Positions 23,401 through 31,361 of a DNA stretch of 32,593 nucleotides are shown in pieces. A model generated the notes under the pieces. It did not search any database. It saw nothing but the letters and a program-made list of their open reading frames with translations, and was not told where the DNA came from. This stretch comes from CAZDME01 sp964506785 [NCBI: uncultured bacterium]. Its GTDB lineage: Bacteria > CAZDME01 > JAYEMH01. The translations under genes and the position numbers were made by a program. Where the stretch lies: positions 1 to 32,593 of the forward strand of contig CAZDME010000009.1 in NCBI GenBank assembly GCA_964506785.1, in the 5' to 3' direction. Positions within the stretch are counted from its first letter, which is position 1, and every line of letters starts with the position of its first letter.

Positions 23401-23823
23401 TTAGAAATGAACCTCCATTGCTCTGGGTGGACAAGCTTTAATGCATAACTCGCAGGCAATACATTTAGAATTATCAAAATTGACTTTTCTGGTCTTGAAA
23501 TCAAAGGTTAAGGCTTGAGTAGGACAAATGGTCACACAGGCGCCGCAATGGGTGCATCTTTCTTCGTTTCGGACAATATCCTGGCTGAGGAGCTGAATCT
23601 TTAGTCCGATTTTCTCCAGAAATTTTACCCCCTCCTGATATTTTTTTTCCTGACCGCTTAATTCTAAAACCAAAAGCCCCTCTTCTTCCGGGGTAACCGA
23701 GGCCCTAAGGATATTAAATTCTAAATCAAAATCCTTGACCAGGCGGCAAATAATGGGTTGATCGACTAATTGTTGAGGAAAACGCAGAACGATTTTTTTG
23801 GTTACCTTAAGTTTTTCAGACAT
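23401..23823 (-). CDS. NIL domain plus 2[4Fe-4S] ferredoxin
   Basis: This 140-residue protein has an N-terminal NIL domain (about residues 5-82) and two ferredoxin motifs: Cys90, 93, 96, 100 and Cys121, 124, 127, 131, each ending CP. The open frame extends further upstream, but that part overlaps the DUF39 gene; the ATG at 23823 lies 2 nt after that gene's stop and gives the family's usual N-terminus. In Methanosarcina the homologue (MA1822) works with a DUF39 protein (MA1821) in sulfide-dependent homocysteine synthesis. The gene order here is the same. It probably supplies electrons for persulfide chemistry. Confidence 0.9.
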   Translation of the reverse strand: MSEKLKVTKKIVLRFPQQLVDQPIICRLVKDFDLEFNILRASVTPEEEGLLVLELSGQEKKYQEGVKFLEKIGLKIQLLSQDIVRNEERCTHCGACVTICPTQALTFDFKTRKVNFDNSKCIACELCIKACPPRAMEVHF

Positions 23824-23825
23824 GT

Positions 23826-24986
23826 TCAGGCTTTCCTTCCCGGAAGAAATTCCACCGGCTCGGTTAAGAAAAATTCCTTTTTTAAAATCCAATTTTTTAA
23901 AATTTCACAAATCTCCCGCGCCTTAAAATAGCTGGAAAGAGAAGTCGTGGGGACATCCTTCCCTTTTACCCTAATCTTTCCCGACTTTAGCTCCTGGTAA
24001 TTTACCTCACCTAAAATCCGGCCGGTCCCCTGAGGATAATCACGGCTGTAATCGACTACCTGCGTCCAGATATCGGCGTCTTTCACCGCGGCAAATTTAA
24101 TTACCTCTTCGTCTAAAACCGGAAGAGGAATACCAATACCGACGGTGAGAGTAGCCCCATAACCGAGGAAACTGGCACCCACCAGCCATTTATCGCTCAT
24201 TCCCTTTAGATCGCCTTTAACGGATAATGTCCCCGCAGGAATATACGGAACCCCGTTTTTCTTTCTGGCTTCCCGGGGAGAATGCTGGGTGCCCGGGCCA
24301 ACAACATAACCTATTCCTCCGCCAAGAAAAATCCTGGTTCCCAGCCCAACCGTTCGATAATAAGGGTCATTCAGTAAAGGGGAAAGCTGTCCGGCACTGC
24401 AATAACTGGCGCTGCCTAAGTTGGGCTTTAGCATTCCCATATAGGTATAGATAATTTTATCGGAAAGATTGACGGCGCAATTATAGTTCTGATAGGCATT
24501 GCGGGGATTGAAAAGAAAAGCTTCGCTCATTTCCTTTAAAGAAATTTCAGTCTCAAGTGTATCCAGAGGATAACAATCCGTGCGGCAACCAATAGCTTTA
24601 AGTTTTACCTTTTTGCCAGCGACCAAATCTTCAATAACATGCCCGCCTCCATATCTAAATTCTCCCGGATAAATTCTGTTAGCCGGATCAGTCGTGACTA
24701 ATTCAGTTACCCCGATATAGACATCAACGGCAGCCAGGCCGCAATAAACAGGCACATCATTGAGCCAGGCCCTTTGCATTTTCGTTTTAGGCCTGGTATG
24801 CCCCAGACAGAGAAAAGCCCCTGAGGAACACATCGGCCCAAAGGTAGCCGTGGTAACCACGTCTACTTCCCGGGCAACCCGGGCCGTTCCTTTCTTCTCA
24901 ACCAGGTCGATAATCTCCTCGGCGTTAACGACTACCGCTTTACCCTCTTTTATTTTCTCATTAATCTCGGCGATGGTTCTAATCAT
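23826..24986 (-). CDS. DUF39 family homocysteine biosynthesis protein
   Basis: This 386-residue protein belongs to the COG1900/DUF39 family. The N-terminus MIRTIAEINEKIKEGKAVVV and the segment TTATFGPMCSSGAFLCLGHT are characteristic. Cysteines at 53, 60, 134 and 138 (IGCRTDCYPLDT) are candidates for sulfur transfer; I recall two essential cysteines near 54 and 131 in the Methanosarcina enzyme. That enzyme makes homocysteine from aspartate semialdehyde and sulfide. It is followed by its NIL-ferredoxin partner and preceded by thi4 with 8-nt spacing, so all three are likely one transcript. Confidence 0.88.
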   Translation of the reverse strand: MIRTIAEINEKIKEGKAVVVNAEEIIDLVEKKGTARVAREVDVVTTATFGPMCSSGAFLCLGHTRPKTKMQRAWLNDVPVYCGLAAVDVYIGVTELVTTDPANRIYPGEFRYGGGHVIEDLVAGKKVKLKAIGCRTDCYPLDTLETEISLKEMSEAFLFNPRNAYQNYNCAVNLSDKIIYTYMGMLKPNLGSASYCSAGQLSPLLNDPYYRTVGLGTRIFLGGGIGYVVGPGTQHSPREARKKNGVPYIPAGTLSVKGDLKGMSDKWLVGASFLGYGATLTVGIGIPLPVLDEEVIKFAAVKDADIWTQVVDYSRDYPQGTGRILGEVNYQELKSGKIRVKGKDVPTTSLSSYFKAREICEILKNWILKKEFFLTEPVEFLPGRKA

Positions 24987-24994
24987 ACTGCAAA

Positions 24995-25765
24995 TTACCT
25001 TCTTTTTAGTTTTTTGACGATTAATTCAGCCACCCTTTTCCCGGAGAGAAACATTCCGCCAAAAATAGGGCCCATCCGGGGAGAGCCAAAAACCGCATTG
25101 GCGGCCATCCCGGAAACAAAAAGACCAGGGAAAATTTCCCTGGCATTCTTGACTACGGCAGATTCGGCCGGGTCAACCCACATCGAACCCTCACCGATAA
25201 TCTTTCCCTTCGGTGTTTTTAATCTTCCCACTTTGCGGGAGACTAAAGAGCTGACTTCGGCCGGATGACCGGTAGCATCGAGAACTATCTCCGATGATAA
25301 AGCTATCGGGTCAATATGATACTCGCCTTGATTTACCAACGTCCAGTTAACAACCACACCAGCCAGGCTTTTTTTCCTAATAACCACGTCTTCAACGGTA
25401 ATACCGTTAAAAATTTTTGCCCCCCGGTCTATGGCCGCCGCGGTCAATTTTGCCGCCGTCTCAATGGCATCAGCAATCAATAACCCTTCTTTAGTCTTAA
25501 ACTTAATTTCGAACTTTTCTAAAATAGGCCCGGCTTTCTTTCCCAAAACAATCCGGGGATACATCATCCCACCGCCCCAGATACCGCCGCCAAGACTAAA
25601 TTTTTTCTCTAATAAAAGAACATTAATCTTCTTCTCGGCCAAAAAACTAGCCGCCACTAATCCCGAAGGCCCTCCGCCGACAATAATTACCTGGCTGACG
25701 AGAGACCCTAAAAAATCGTCAATGCTGGAATTAATGATATGATAACTTATTCTTGTCTCAAGCAT
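24995..25765 (-). CDS. thi4: Sulfide-dependent thiazole synthase (Thi4 family)
   Basis: This 256-residue FAD/NAD-dependent protein makes the thiazole adenylate precursor of thiamin from NAD+, glycine and sulfide. VIIVGGGPSGLVAA (about residues 26-39) is the dinucleotide-binding site, and EKKFSLGGGIWGGGMMYP is a Thi4 signature. In the segment NWTLVNQGEYHIDP the residue matching the sulfur-donating cysteine of yeast Thi4 is His150, as in the methanogen enzyme, which uses free sulfide catalytically. The N-terminus starting at ATG 25765 matches archaeal Thi4, although the ribosome-binding site is weak. It is the first gene after the promoter at 25811-25839. Confidence 0.9.
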   Translation of the reverse strand: MLETRISYHIINSSIDDFLGSLVSQVIIVGGGPSGLVAASFLAEKKINVLLLEKKFSLGGGIWGGGMMYPRIVLGKKAGPILEKFEIKFKTKEGLLIADAIETAAKLTAAAIDRGAKIFNGITVEDVVIRKKSLAGVVVNWTLVNQGEYHIDPIALSSEIVLDATGHPAEVSSLVSRKVGRLKTPKGKIIGEGSMWVDPAESAVVKNAREIFPGLFVSGMAANAVFGSPRMGPIFGGMFLSGKRVAELIVKKLKRR

Positions 25766-25810
25766 AATAAGAAAGAGGCCTTCTAAATGTATCAGAGCAA
25801 TATAGGTAGT

Positions 25811-25839
25811 ATTAAAACATATATACAGCTTTGTGTCAA
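25811..25839 (-). promoter_or_regulatory. Promoter of the thi4-DUF39-ferredoxin operon
   Basis: On the minus strand a perfect -35 TTGACA (25839-25834) is followed by a 17-bp spacer ending TGT and a -10 box TTTAAT (25816-25811). The TG gives an extended -10 element. Transcription should start near 25804, with a leader of only about 40 nt and no room for a TPP riboswitch. Confidence 0.85.
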
Positions 25840-25950
25840 GAAATTTAAAGGCAACCGGCTTTAAACCTATGAGCGCAAAGAGAAAAGAGACATCGACACT
25901 TGGTTTGTTAAAAAATAAATTCTAATGAGGAGAAAATGCGGAAGGGGTTA

Positions 25951-27675
25951 TTATCGTTTGAATTTCTTCTCTAATTCTTTCCAGGTAAGTTTGATGGCCG
26001 TGGGGCGGCCGTGGGGACAATTAAAGGGCTGTTCGGCCTTTTTCCAATCTTGGATTAAAGCGGTCATCTCCTTTTGGCTTAATTTATCCCCCCAGCGGAC
26101 GGCCGAATGGCAGGCAATAAGCTGGTAAATCTTCTCCTCGGGGAAAGAAACAGACATATTTTTGAACTCATCCAAAAGATCATAAACCAGGGGCTTGGGA
26201 TCAGCTTTTTTAAAGATTGCCGGCAGGGCGCGGATGATAAAAGTCTGGCCGCCAAAAGGCTCGATTTCAAAACCCAAATTTCCCAAAGAAGGGATAACCT
26301 TCTTTAAAAGAACCGCTTCCTCAGTTGACACCTCCATTTTAACCGGGATAAGAAGACTTTGCACCGAGAGGCTCTTTTTCTCTTTAAGCCGGTCAAAAAG
26401 AATGCGTTCGTGGGCGGCATGCTGGTCAATGATAAAAAGGGCCTCTTCATCATGATAAATAATGAAACTTTTTTTAATCTGAAGACAAGTGCCGACGGGT
26501 AAATCATCCGAAGAAGGCAAAGCCGGGGCTAATTCCTCTTTAACCAGATACTGGTTAATGGCCTCTTTAATCCCCTCTTCTCTATGGTGAGTTTTTTTCT
26601 CTCCATAGGAGGTCTCCGAGGGGAAAAATGCTTCAGCTTCTTTTCCCTTTTCTTCTTCGGTGACAACAATCCGGGGGATGGGTTCTGATTCTTTCAAGAT
26701 TTTTCTGGTTATTTCGCCAAGTAAATCGTGAATTAAACGGCTGTTTTTAAAACGGGCCTCCCTTTTGGTGGGATGGATATTGACATCGACTTCGCCCGGA
26801 GGAACCTCCAGAAAAATTATCGCCGCCGGCATCCGGCGGGGCTCAAGAAAGGTATGATAGCCCTGGATAAGGCCGTGAGATAACGAAGGCGAGGCAATCC
26901 ATCTTTTATTTACATAGAAGAAAAGATAATTGCGGTCGAGGCGGCTGTAAGCGGGCTTGGCGATAAAACCGGAAATTGAAACCCTGGGATTTTGAAATTT
27001 TAGAGGAATGAGCTCGCCGGCTAAATCCTTACCTAAAAGCTGGCCGATTCTCCGGGTGAGATTACCGGTTTTTAAAGCTTTAATAATCTCCTTTTTATTC
27101 TGCCGGAGAGAAAAGGAAATCTCCGGATGAGATAAGGCCTCCCGGGTGAAAATCTGATGGATATGGGAAAGCTCGGTCGTATCGGCCTTTAAGAATTTGC
27201 GGCGGGCGGGAAGGTTATAAAAAAGATTTTTTACCTCGACCGTCGTCCCCTGGGGAAAACCTAGTTTTTTGAAGGATATTTTTTTCCCGCCGTGAATATT
27301 CAATTCTGACCCCAGGGTTTCGCCCTTTGGGGCGCTGGTCAGTTTGAATTGGGAAACGGCCGAGATACTGGCTAAAGCCTCTCCGCGAAAGCCCAGGGTA
27401 GAAATATTTTCTATATCCTCAAAGAAAACAATTTTACTGGTGGCGTGCCTTTGACCAATAAGTTTTAGGTCATCCGGATTAATGCCCAGGCCGTTATCAG
27501 AAAGACGAATAAGGGTTTTGCCTCCCCCTTCTATCTCTACCTTAATATCAGAACTTCGGGCATCGATGGAATTTTCTATCAGCTCTTTTACCACCGAAGC
27601 GGGACGCTCCACAATCTCTCCGGCGGCAATGCGGCTGGCAACTTTGTCGGGCAGGATTTTAATATTATTCATCAT
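25951..27675 (-). CDS. mutL: DNA mismatch repair protein MutL
   Basis: This 574-residue protein has the GHKL ATPase motifs ELIENSIDA (about residues 31-39), SDNGLGI (59-65) and GFRGEAL (95-101). The C-terminal dimerisation and endonuclease region has DQHAAHER (about 415-422), CHSAVRWGDKL and CPHGRPT (about 550-556), so it is the nicking type of MutL and not the E. coli non-nicking type. The last acidic residue of DQHA(x)2E(x)4E is Asp instead of Glu. A GAGGAG ribosome-binding site precedes two adjacent ATG codons. It follows mutS after a 51-nt gap that holds a heptad palindrome. Confidence 0.95.
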   Translation of the reverse strand: MMNNIKILPDKVASRIAAGEIVERPASVVKELIENSIDARSSDIKVEIEGGGKTLIRLSDNGLGINPDDLKLIGQRHATSKIVFFEDIENISTLGFRGEALASISAVSQFKLTSAPKGETLGSELNIHGGKKISFKKLGFPQGTTVEVKNLFYNLPARRKFLKADTTELSHIHQIFTREALSHPEISFSLRQNKKEIIKALKTGNLTRRIGQLLGKDLAGELIPLKFQNPRVSISGFIAKPAYSRLDRNYLFFYVNKRWIASPSLSHGLIQGYHTFLEPRRMPAAIIFLEVPPGEVDVNIHPTKREARFKNSRLIHDLLGEITRKILKESEPIPRIVVTEEEKGKEAEAFFPSETSYGEKKTHHREEGIKEAINQYLVKEELAPALPSSDDLPVGTCLQIKKSFIIYHDEEALFIIDQHAAHERILFDRLKEKKSLSVQSLLIPVKMEVSTEEAVLLKKVIPSLGNLGFEIEPFGGQTFIIRALPAIFKKADPKPLVYDLLDEFKNMSVSFPEEKIYQLIACHSAVRWGDKLSQKEMTALIQDWKKAEQPFNCPHGRPTAIKLTWKELEKKFKR

Positions 27676-27692
27676 TCACTCCTCTTAAGAAA

Positions 27693-27741
27693 TCAGATGA
27701 CAGATGTCAGAAAAATCTGTTTTCTGTCATCCGTCTTCTTT
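27693..27741. repeat. Palindromic 7-bp array at the mutS-mutL junction
   Basis: Seven plus-strand 7-mers in strict register. The first three are of the type ACAGATG, and the last four are in the inverted form, such as TTTCTGT. The array covers most of the gap and runs into the last mutS codons, so the four terminal residues KEDG of MutS are encoded by it. Confidence 0.8.
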
Positions 27742-30351
27742 TCTACATTTCTTCTGCCACTCGATTATTTTGTTCAAGGCCTCAATAGGGGTCATCTTCT
27801 CAAGGTCCAAGCTCTTTATCTCCCCGACCAAGGGATGCTCCCCGGCACTTTCGAAAAGACCCAGCTGGGATTCCCCCTGGGCCTCGGCAGAGTCGGCTAA
27901 TTTGGGCAGGCCGGAGCTGTCGACACTATTAATTTCCAAAGTATTTAAAACCTCTTTGGCCCTTTCGACGACCATTTTAGGCAGCCCGGCCAGGCGGGCC
28001 ACATGAATGCCGTAGCTATGGTCAATACTTCCGGCAACTACTTTATAAAGAAAAATGACTTCATCATTCCATTCCCTGACGGCTACATTAAAATTTTTCA
28101 CCCGCTTCAAGGTTAAACTTAACTCCGTCAATTCATGGTAATGAGTGGCAAATAAAGTCAAAGGTTTTTTATCCTCCAGGCGGTGAAGATACTCAACCAC
28201 CGCCCAGGCAATGCTTAAACCGTCAAAGGTGCTGGTGCCCCGGCCGATTTCATCGAGAATGACCAGGCTCCTTTCAGTAAGGTTATTCAAGACATTGGCC
28301 GTCTGGCACATCTCGACCATAAAGGTGCTCATTCCCCGGGCGAGATTATCCGAAGTGCCAATGCGGGTAAGAATCCTGTCGACCAGGCCGATTCTGGCTT
28401 TTTTAGCCGGGATAAAGGTGCCCATCTGGGCCATTAATACCAAAAGGGCAACCTGCCTGATGTAGGTCGACTTTCCGGCCATATTGGGTCCGGTAATAAT
28501 CAAAATCTGATTCTCTTCCTGATCGAGTAAAATAGGATTGGGAACAAACTTGTTACTACCCAGTAAATCTTCCAGAACCGGGTGGCGGCCTTCTTCGATA
28601 TTAATGGCATTACCTTCATCCAATTCCGGACGGGTATAATTTTTCGAAAGACTAACACCGGCCAAATCGGCCAAAACATCCAGATGGGCGAACTTCCCGG
28701 CTAAACCCTGAATAGAAGAAACCTCACTGGCTAAACTTTCTCTTATCCGGGTGAAAAGGGTATATTCCAATTCTAAAATCCTCTCCTCCGCCCCTAAAAT
28801 CTTTACTTCATGCTCCTTAAGAGCCGGGGTGATAAACCTTTCGGCATTAACCAGGGTTTGCTTTCTAACATAATCAGGAGGAACCAGGGAAAGATTGGCC
28901 TTGGTTACCTCGATATAATAGCCGAAAACCCTATTATACCTAACCTTGAGCGAATTTATACCGGTGCGTTTGATTTCCTCCTTCTGGAGATTTACTATCC
29001 AATCTTTTCCGCTTCGGGTGATGCTTCTTAATTCATCAAGCTCCTGGTTATACCCCTCTTTTATCAAACCGCCGTCCCGCAGGGAAAGGGGCGGCTCATC
29101 AACAATAGCTTCATCGATTAAATCGGTAATCCGGGAAAGCGGGAAAAGGGCCCGGTCAATCTCTTTTAAAATTTTCGCCCGGGAGTGAGCAAGCATCTTT
29201 TTAAATGCGGGAATGCGTTTTAAGGTATTGCCTAAATTCAGGAGGTCGCGGGCATTGGCCGTGCCCAGGGAAATGCGGGCAATAAGACGCTCCAAATCGC
29301 CGATTCCTTTCAAGGTCTCAATTAACCCTTCACGGAGTTTATCATCCTCGACTAAATTCTCTATCCCGTCCTGCCGCTTTGTAATTTCTTCAAGATTCAA
29401 TAAAGGCTGTTCAATCCAGTTTACCAGAAGCCGGCCGCCCATGGCCGTCTGGGTGTTATCCAAAATAGATAAAAGGGTGCCGAATTTTTCCCCGGATAAA
29501 TTACGGGTTAATTCCAAGCTCCGACGGGAATCAATATCAACGGCCAGGAAATCCCGGGGCGAATAAAGGGAAAGGCGGGTAAGATGCAAAAGCTCCGTTT
29601 TCTGAAGCTCCTGAAGATAGCTGAGTAGCCCTCCGGCGGCAGCTATGCCCAATTTACATTCTTCGATGCCAAATCCGGCCAAGCTCCCGGTTTTAAAATG
29701 GGATAATAAGGTCTCATAGGCAGTTTCGTATAAAAATGACCATTCCTGATAAGGGGTAATGAGGCAACTGTTCCATTTCTTTATTCTTTCAATGGCCTCC
29801 AGAGAGAGAAGATTCTCGGGAATGAGGACTTCGCTGGGATTGATTCTTTCCAGTTCATCCAGGGAATTTTCCAGATTGCCGAATTCGGCAATTTTGAATT
29901 CGCCGGTAGAAAGGTCAACCAGAGAAAGGCCGGCTTTATCTTCGGAGATAACCAGAGAGATAATAAAGTTATTTACTTTCTCCTCGAGAAGATTCGGCTC
30001 GGTTAAACTGCCCGGGGTAATCACCCGGATAATCTCGCGCTTGACAATCCCTTTGGCCAGTTTAGGATCCTCTACCTGATCGCAAATAGCCACTTTAAAA
30101 CCGCCTTTAATCAGACGGGCAATGTAGGAATCAACAGCGTGATAAGGGACGCCGCACATAGGCACCCGCCGGCCTTTACCGCCCTGACGGGCAGTCAGGG
30201 TTATATCTAAAGCCTTCGAGGCTATTTTGGCATCTTCAAAAAACATCTCGTAAAAATCACCCAGACGGAAAAGAAGAAGGGCCTGAGGATAATCATTTTT
30301 TATCTTCAGGTATTGGTTCATCATTGGGGTAAGATTGAGTTTATCGGTCAT
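27727..30351 (-). CDS. mutS: DNA mismatch repair protein MutS
   Basis: This 874-residue protein is a full-length MutS1. The mismatch-contacting FYE (Phe33-Glu35) sits in LRLGDFYEMFFEDA. Walker A GPNMAGKST is near residues 621-629, and Walker B DEIGRGTS near 698-705. FATHYHEL follows. The end (TPIEALNKIIEWQKK) is the usual MutS1 C-terminus, extended by a few residues encoded in a repeat array. It overlaps the SPOR gene by 4 nt (ATGA). It should recognise mismatches in DNA and recruit MutL, encoded next. Confidence 0.97.
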   Translation of the reverse strand: MTDKLNLTPMMNQYLKIKNDYPQALLLFRLGDFYEMFFEDAKIASKALDITLTARQGGKGRRVPMCGVPYHAVDSYIARLIKGGFKVAICDQVEDPKLAKGIVKREIIRVITPGSLTEPNLLEEKVNNFIISLVISEDKAGLSLVDLSTGEFKIAEFGNLENSLDELERINPSEVLIPENLLSLEAIERIKKWNSCLITPYQEWSFLYETAYETLLSHFKTGSLAGFGIEECKLGIAAAGGLLSYLQELQKTELLHLTRLSLYSPRDFLAVDIDSRRSLELTRNLSGEKFGTLLSILDNTQTAMGGRLLVNWIEQPLLNLEEITKRQDGIENLVEDDKLREGLIETLKGIGDLERLIARISLGTANARDLLNLGNTLKRIPAFKKMLAHSRAKILKEIDRALFPLSRITDLIDEAIVDEPPLSLRDGGLIKEGYNQELDELRSITRSGKDWIVNLQKEEIKRTGINSLKVRYNRVFGYYIEVTKANLSLVPPDYVRKQTLVNAERFITPALKEHEVKILGAEERILELEYTLFTRIRESLASEVSSIQGLAGKFAHLDVLADLAGVSLSKNYTRPELDEGNAINIEEGRHPVLEDLLGSNKFVPNPILLDQEENQILIITGPNMAGKSTYIRQVALLVLMAQMGTFIPAKKARIGLVDRILTRIGTSDNLARGMSTFMVEMCQTANVLNNLTERSLVILDEIGRGTSTFDGLSIAWAVVEYLHRLEDKKPLTLFATHYHELTELSLTLKRVKNFNVAVREWNDEVIFLYKVVAGSIDHSYGIHVARLAGLPKMVVERAKEVLNTLEINSVDSSGLPKLADSAEAQGESQLGLFESAGEHPLVGEIKSLDLEKMTPIEALNKIIEWQKKCRKEDG

Positions 30352-31361
30352 TTTCCCGAAACCACCATCCCCGGAAGGTTTTCTTGGGTCTCTATCTTCT
30401 CAACCATCACACCTGCCGCTTCTTCATCAGGGAAATCGCCAATCCTTACCCGGTAAAAAGTAACCCCGTCTTTTTCGGCCGAGACCAAATAAACCTGATA
30501 GCCTTTTCGGCGAAGCCGGGCAACTAATCTCTCGGCCCTCTTCTTCGTACTAAAAGCACCCACCTGGACGGCATAAGTCTTTCCCTGATAATTTTCAGGA
30601 GAGAAAATATCTTTTCCTTTTTTTTTCTCTAAATCCAGGCTCTGAGGAAATTCCTCCTTTAATCTGTCCAAGATTTTTTTGCTTTTATCCCGCTCCCCTT
30701 TTTCCAGATAAACCTCAGACAAACTCTGATAGATACCGGCTTTATTCTCCCATCGGGGATAATCTTTGAGAAGTGATTCCAATTCTTTCTCGGCCTGGTC
30801 GATTTTCCCCCTATTAAGATAGGCAGAAGCTAAATTAAAACGGGCCTGCGGGATGAGACGGCTCCGGGGATATAGACTAATAAATTCTTCAAAGGAATCA
30901 ATGGCTTTATTGAATCGTTTTTCTTCGTAATCACAGGAGCCAATGGATAAAAAAGCCGTTTCGGCCTCTTCGCCTTGAGGAAAAAGCTTTAAATATTTCT
31001 GCCAGGCGAGTTTGGCCTGACGGAAATTTCCGAAGGTAAAATAATGCCGGGCAATGCGCCCCTGAGAGAGGCAAGCAAACCCTGACTGGGGATAATCTTT
31101 GATAATCCTTTCGTATTGCTTCAACGCCCGGTAAGAATCGGATTCGGATTCCGCTAAAAAGAATTTTACCTCCGGGAGATAATCACTGTCAGGATATTGC
31201 TTGATAAAGGATTGAGCGGATTTTCTGCCCGTCTCTATTTTGTTTTCCTTAACCAGCTTCTTAAAGTTTCGATAGGAATCATCTTCAGCGGGAATAGAAG
31301 CCCAAAGTGATAGATTAAATAAAAATACCAAAAAAAGTAATAAAAAAATTCGCTTAATCAA
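30348..31361 (-). CDS. TPR protein with C-terminal SPOR domain
   Basis: This 337-residue protein begins at TTG and has a signal peptide (RIFLLLFLVFLFNLSLWAS) without a lipobox cysteine. About six TPR or Tol-Pal YbgF-like repeats follow (SAQSFIKQYPDSDYLPEVKF, FEEFISLYPRSRLIPQARFN). Residues from about 257 form a SPOR domain (TYAVQVGAFSTKKRAERLVARL), which binds denuded peptidoglycan at division sites. It is probably periplasmic and involved in envelope or division function. It overlaps miaB by 8 nt and mutS by 4 nt, though its function is unrelated to theirs. Confidence 0.85.
   Translation of the reverse strand: MIKRIFLLLFLVFLFNLSLWASIPAEDDSYRNFKKLVKENKIETGRKSAQSFIKQYPDSDYLPEVKFFLAESESDSYRALKQYERIIKDYPQSGFACLSQGRIARHYFTFGNFRQAKLAWQKYLKLFPQGEEAETAFLSIGSCDYEEKRFNKAIDSFEEFISLYPRSRLIPQARFNLASAYLNRGKIDQAEKELESLLKDYPRWENKAGIYQSLSEVYLEKGERDKSKKILDRLKEEFPQSLDLEKKKGKDIFSPENYQGKTYAVQVGAFSTKKRAERLVARLRRKGYQVYLVSAEKDGVTFYRVRIGDFPDEEAAGVMVEKIETQENLPGMVVSGK

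Noticed and set aside
23824-23892. Longer N-terminus for the NIL-ferredoxin
   Set aside because: The extra 23 residues lie in the DUF39 coding region and have no family similarity; an ATG directly after the DUF39 stop gives the normal length.
25766-25950. TPP riboswitch upstream of thi4
   Set aside because: The predicted transcript leader is only about 40 nt and no THI-box sequence is visible.
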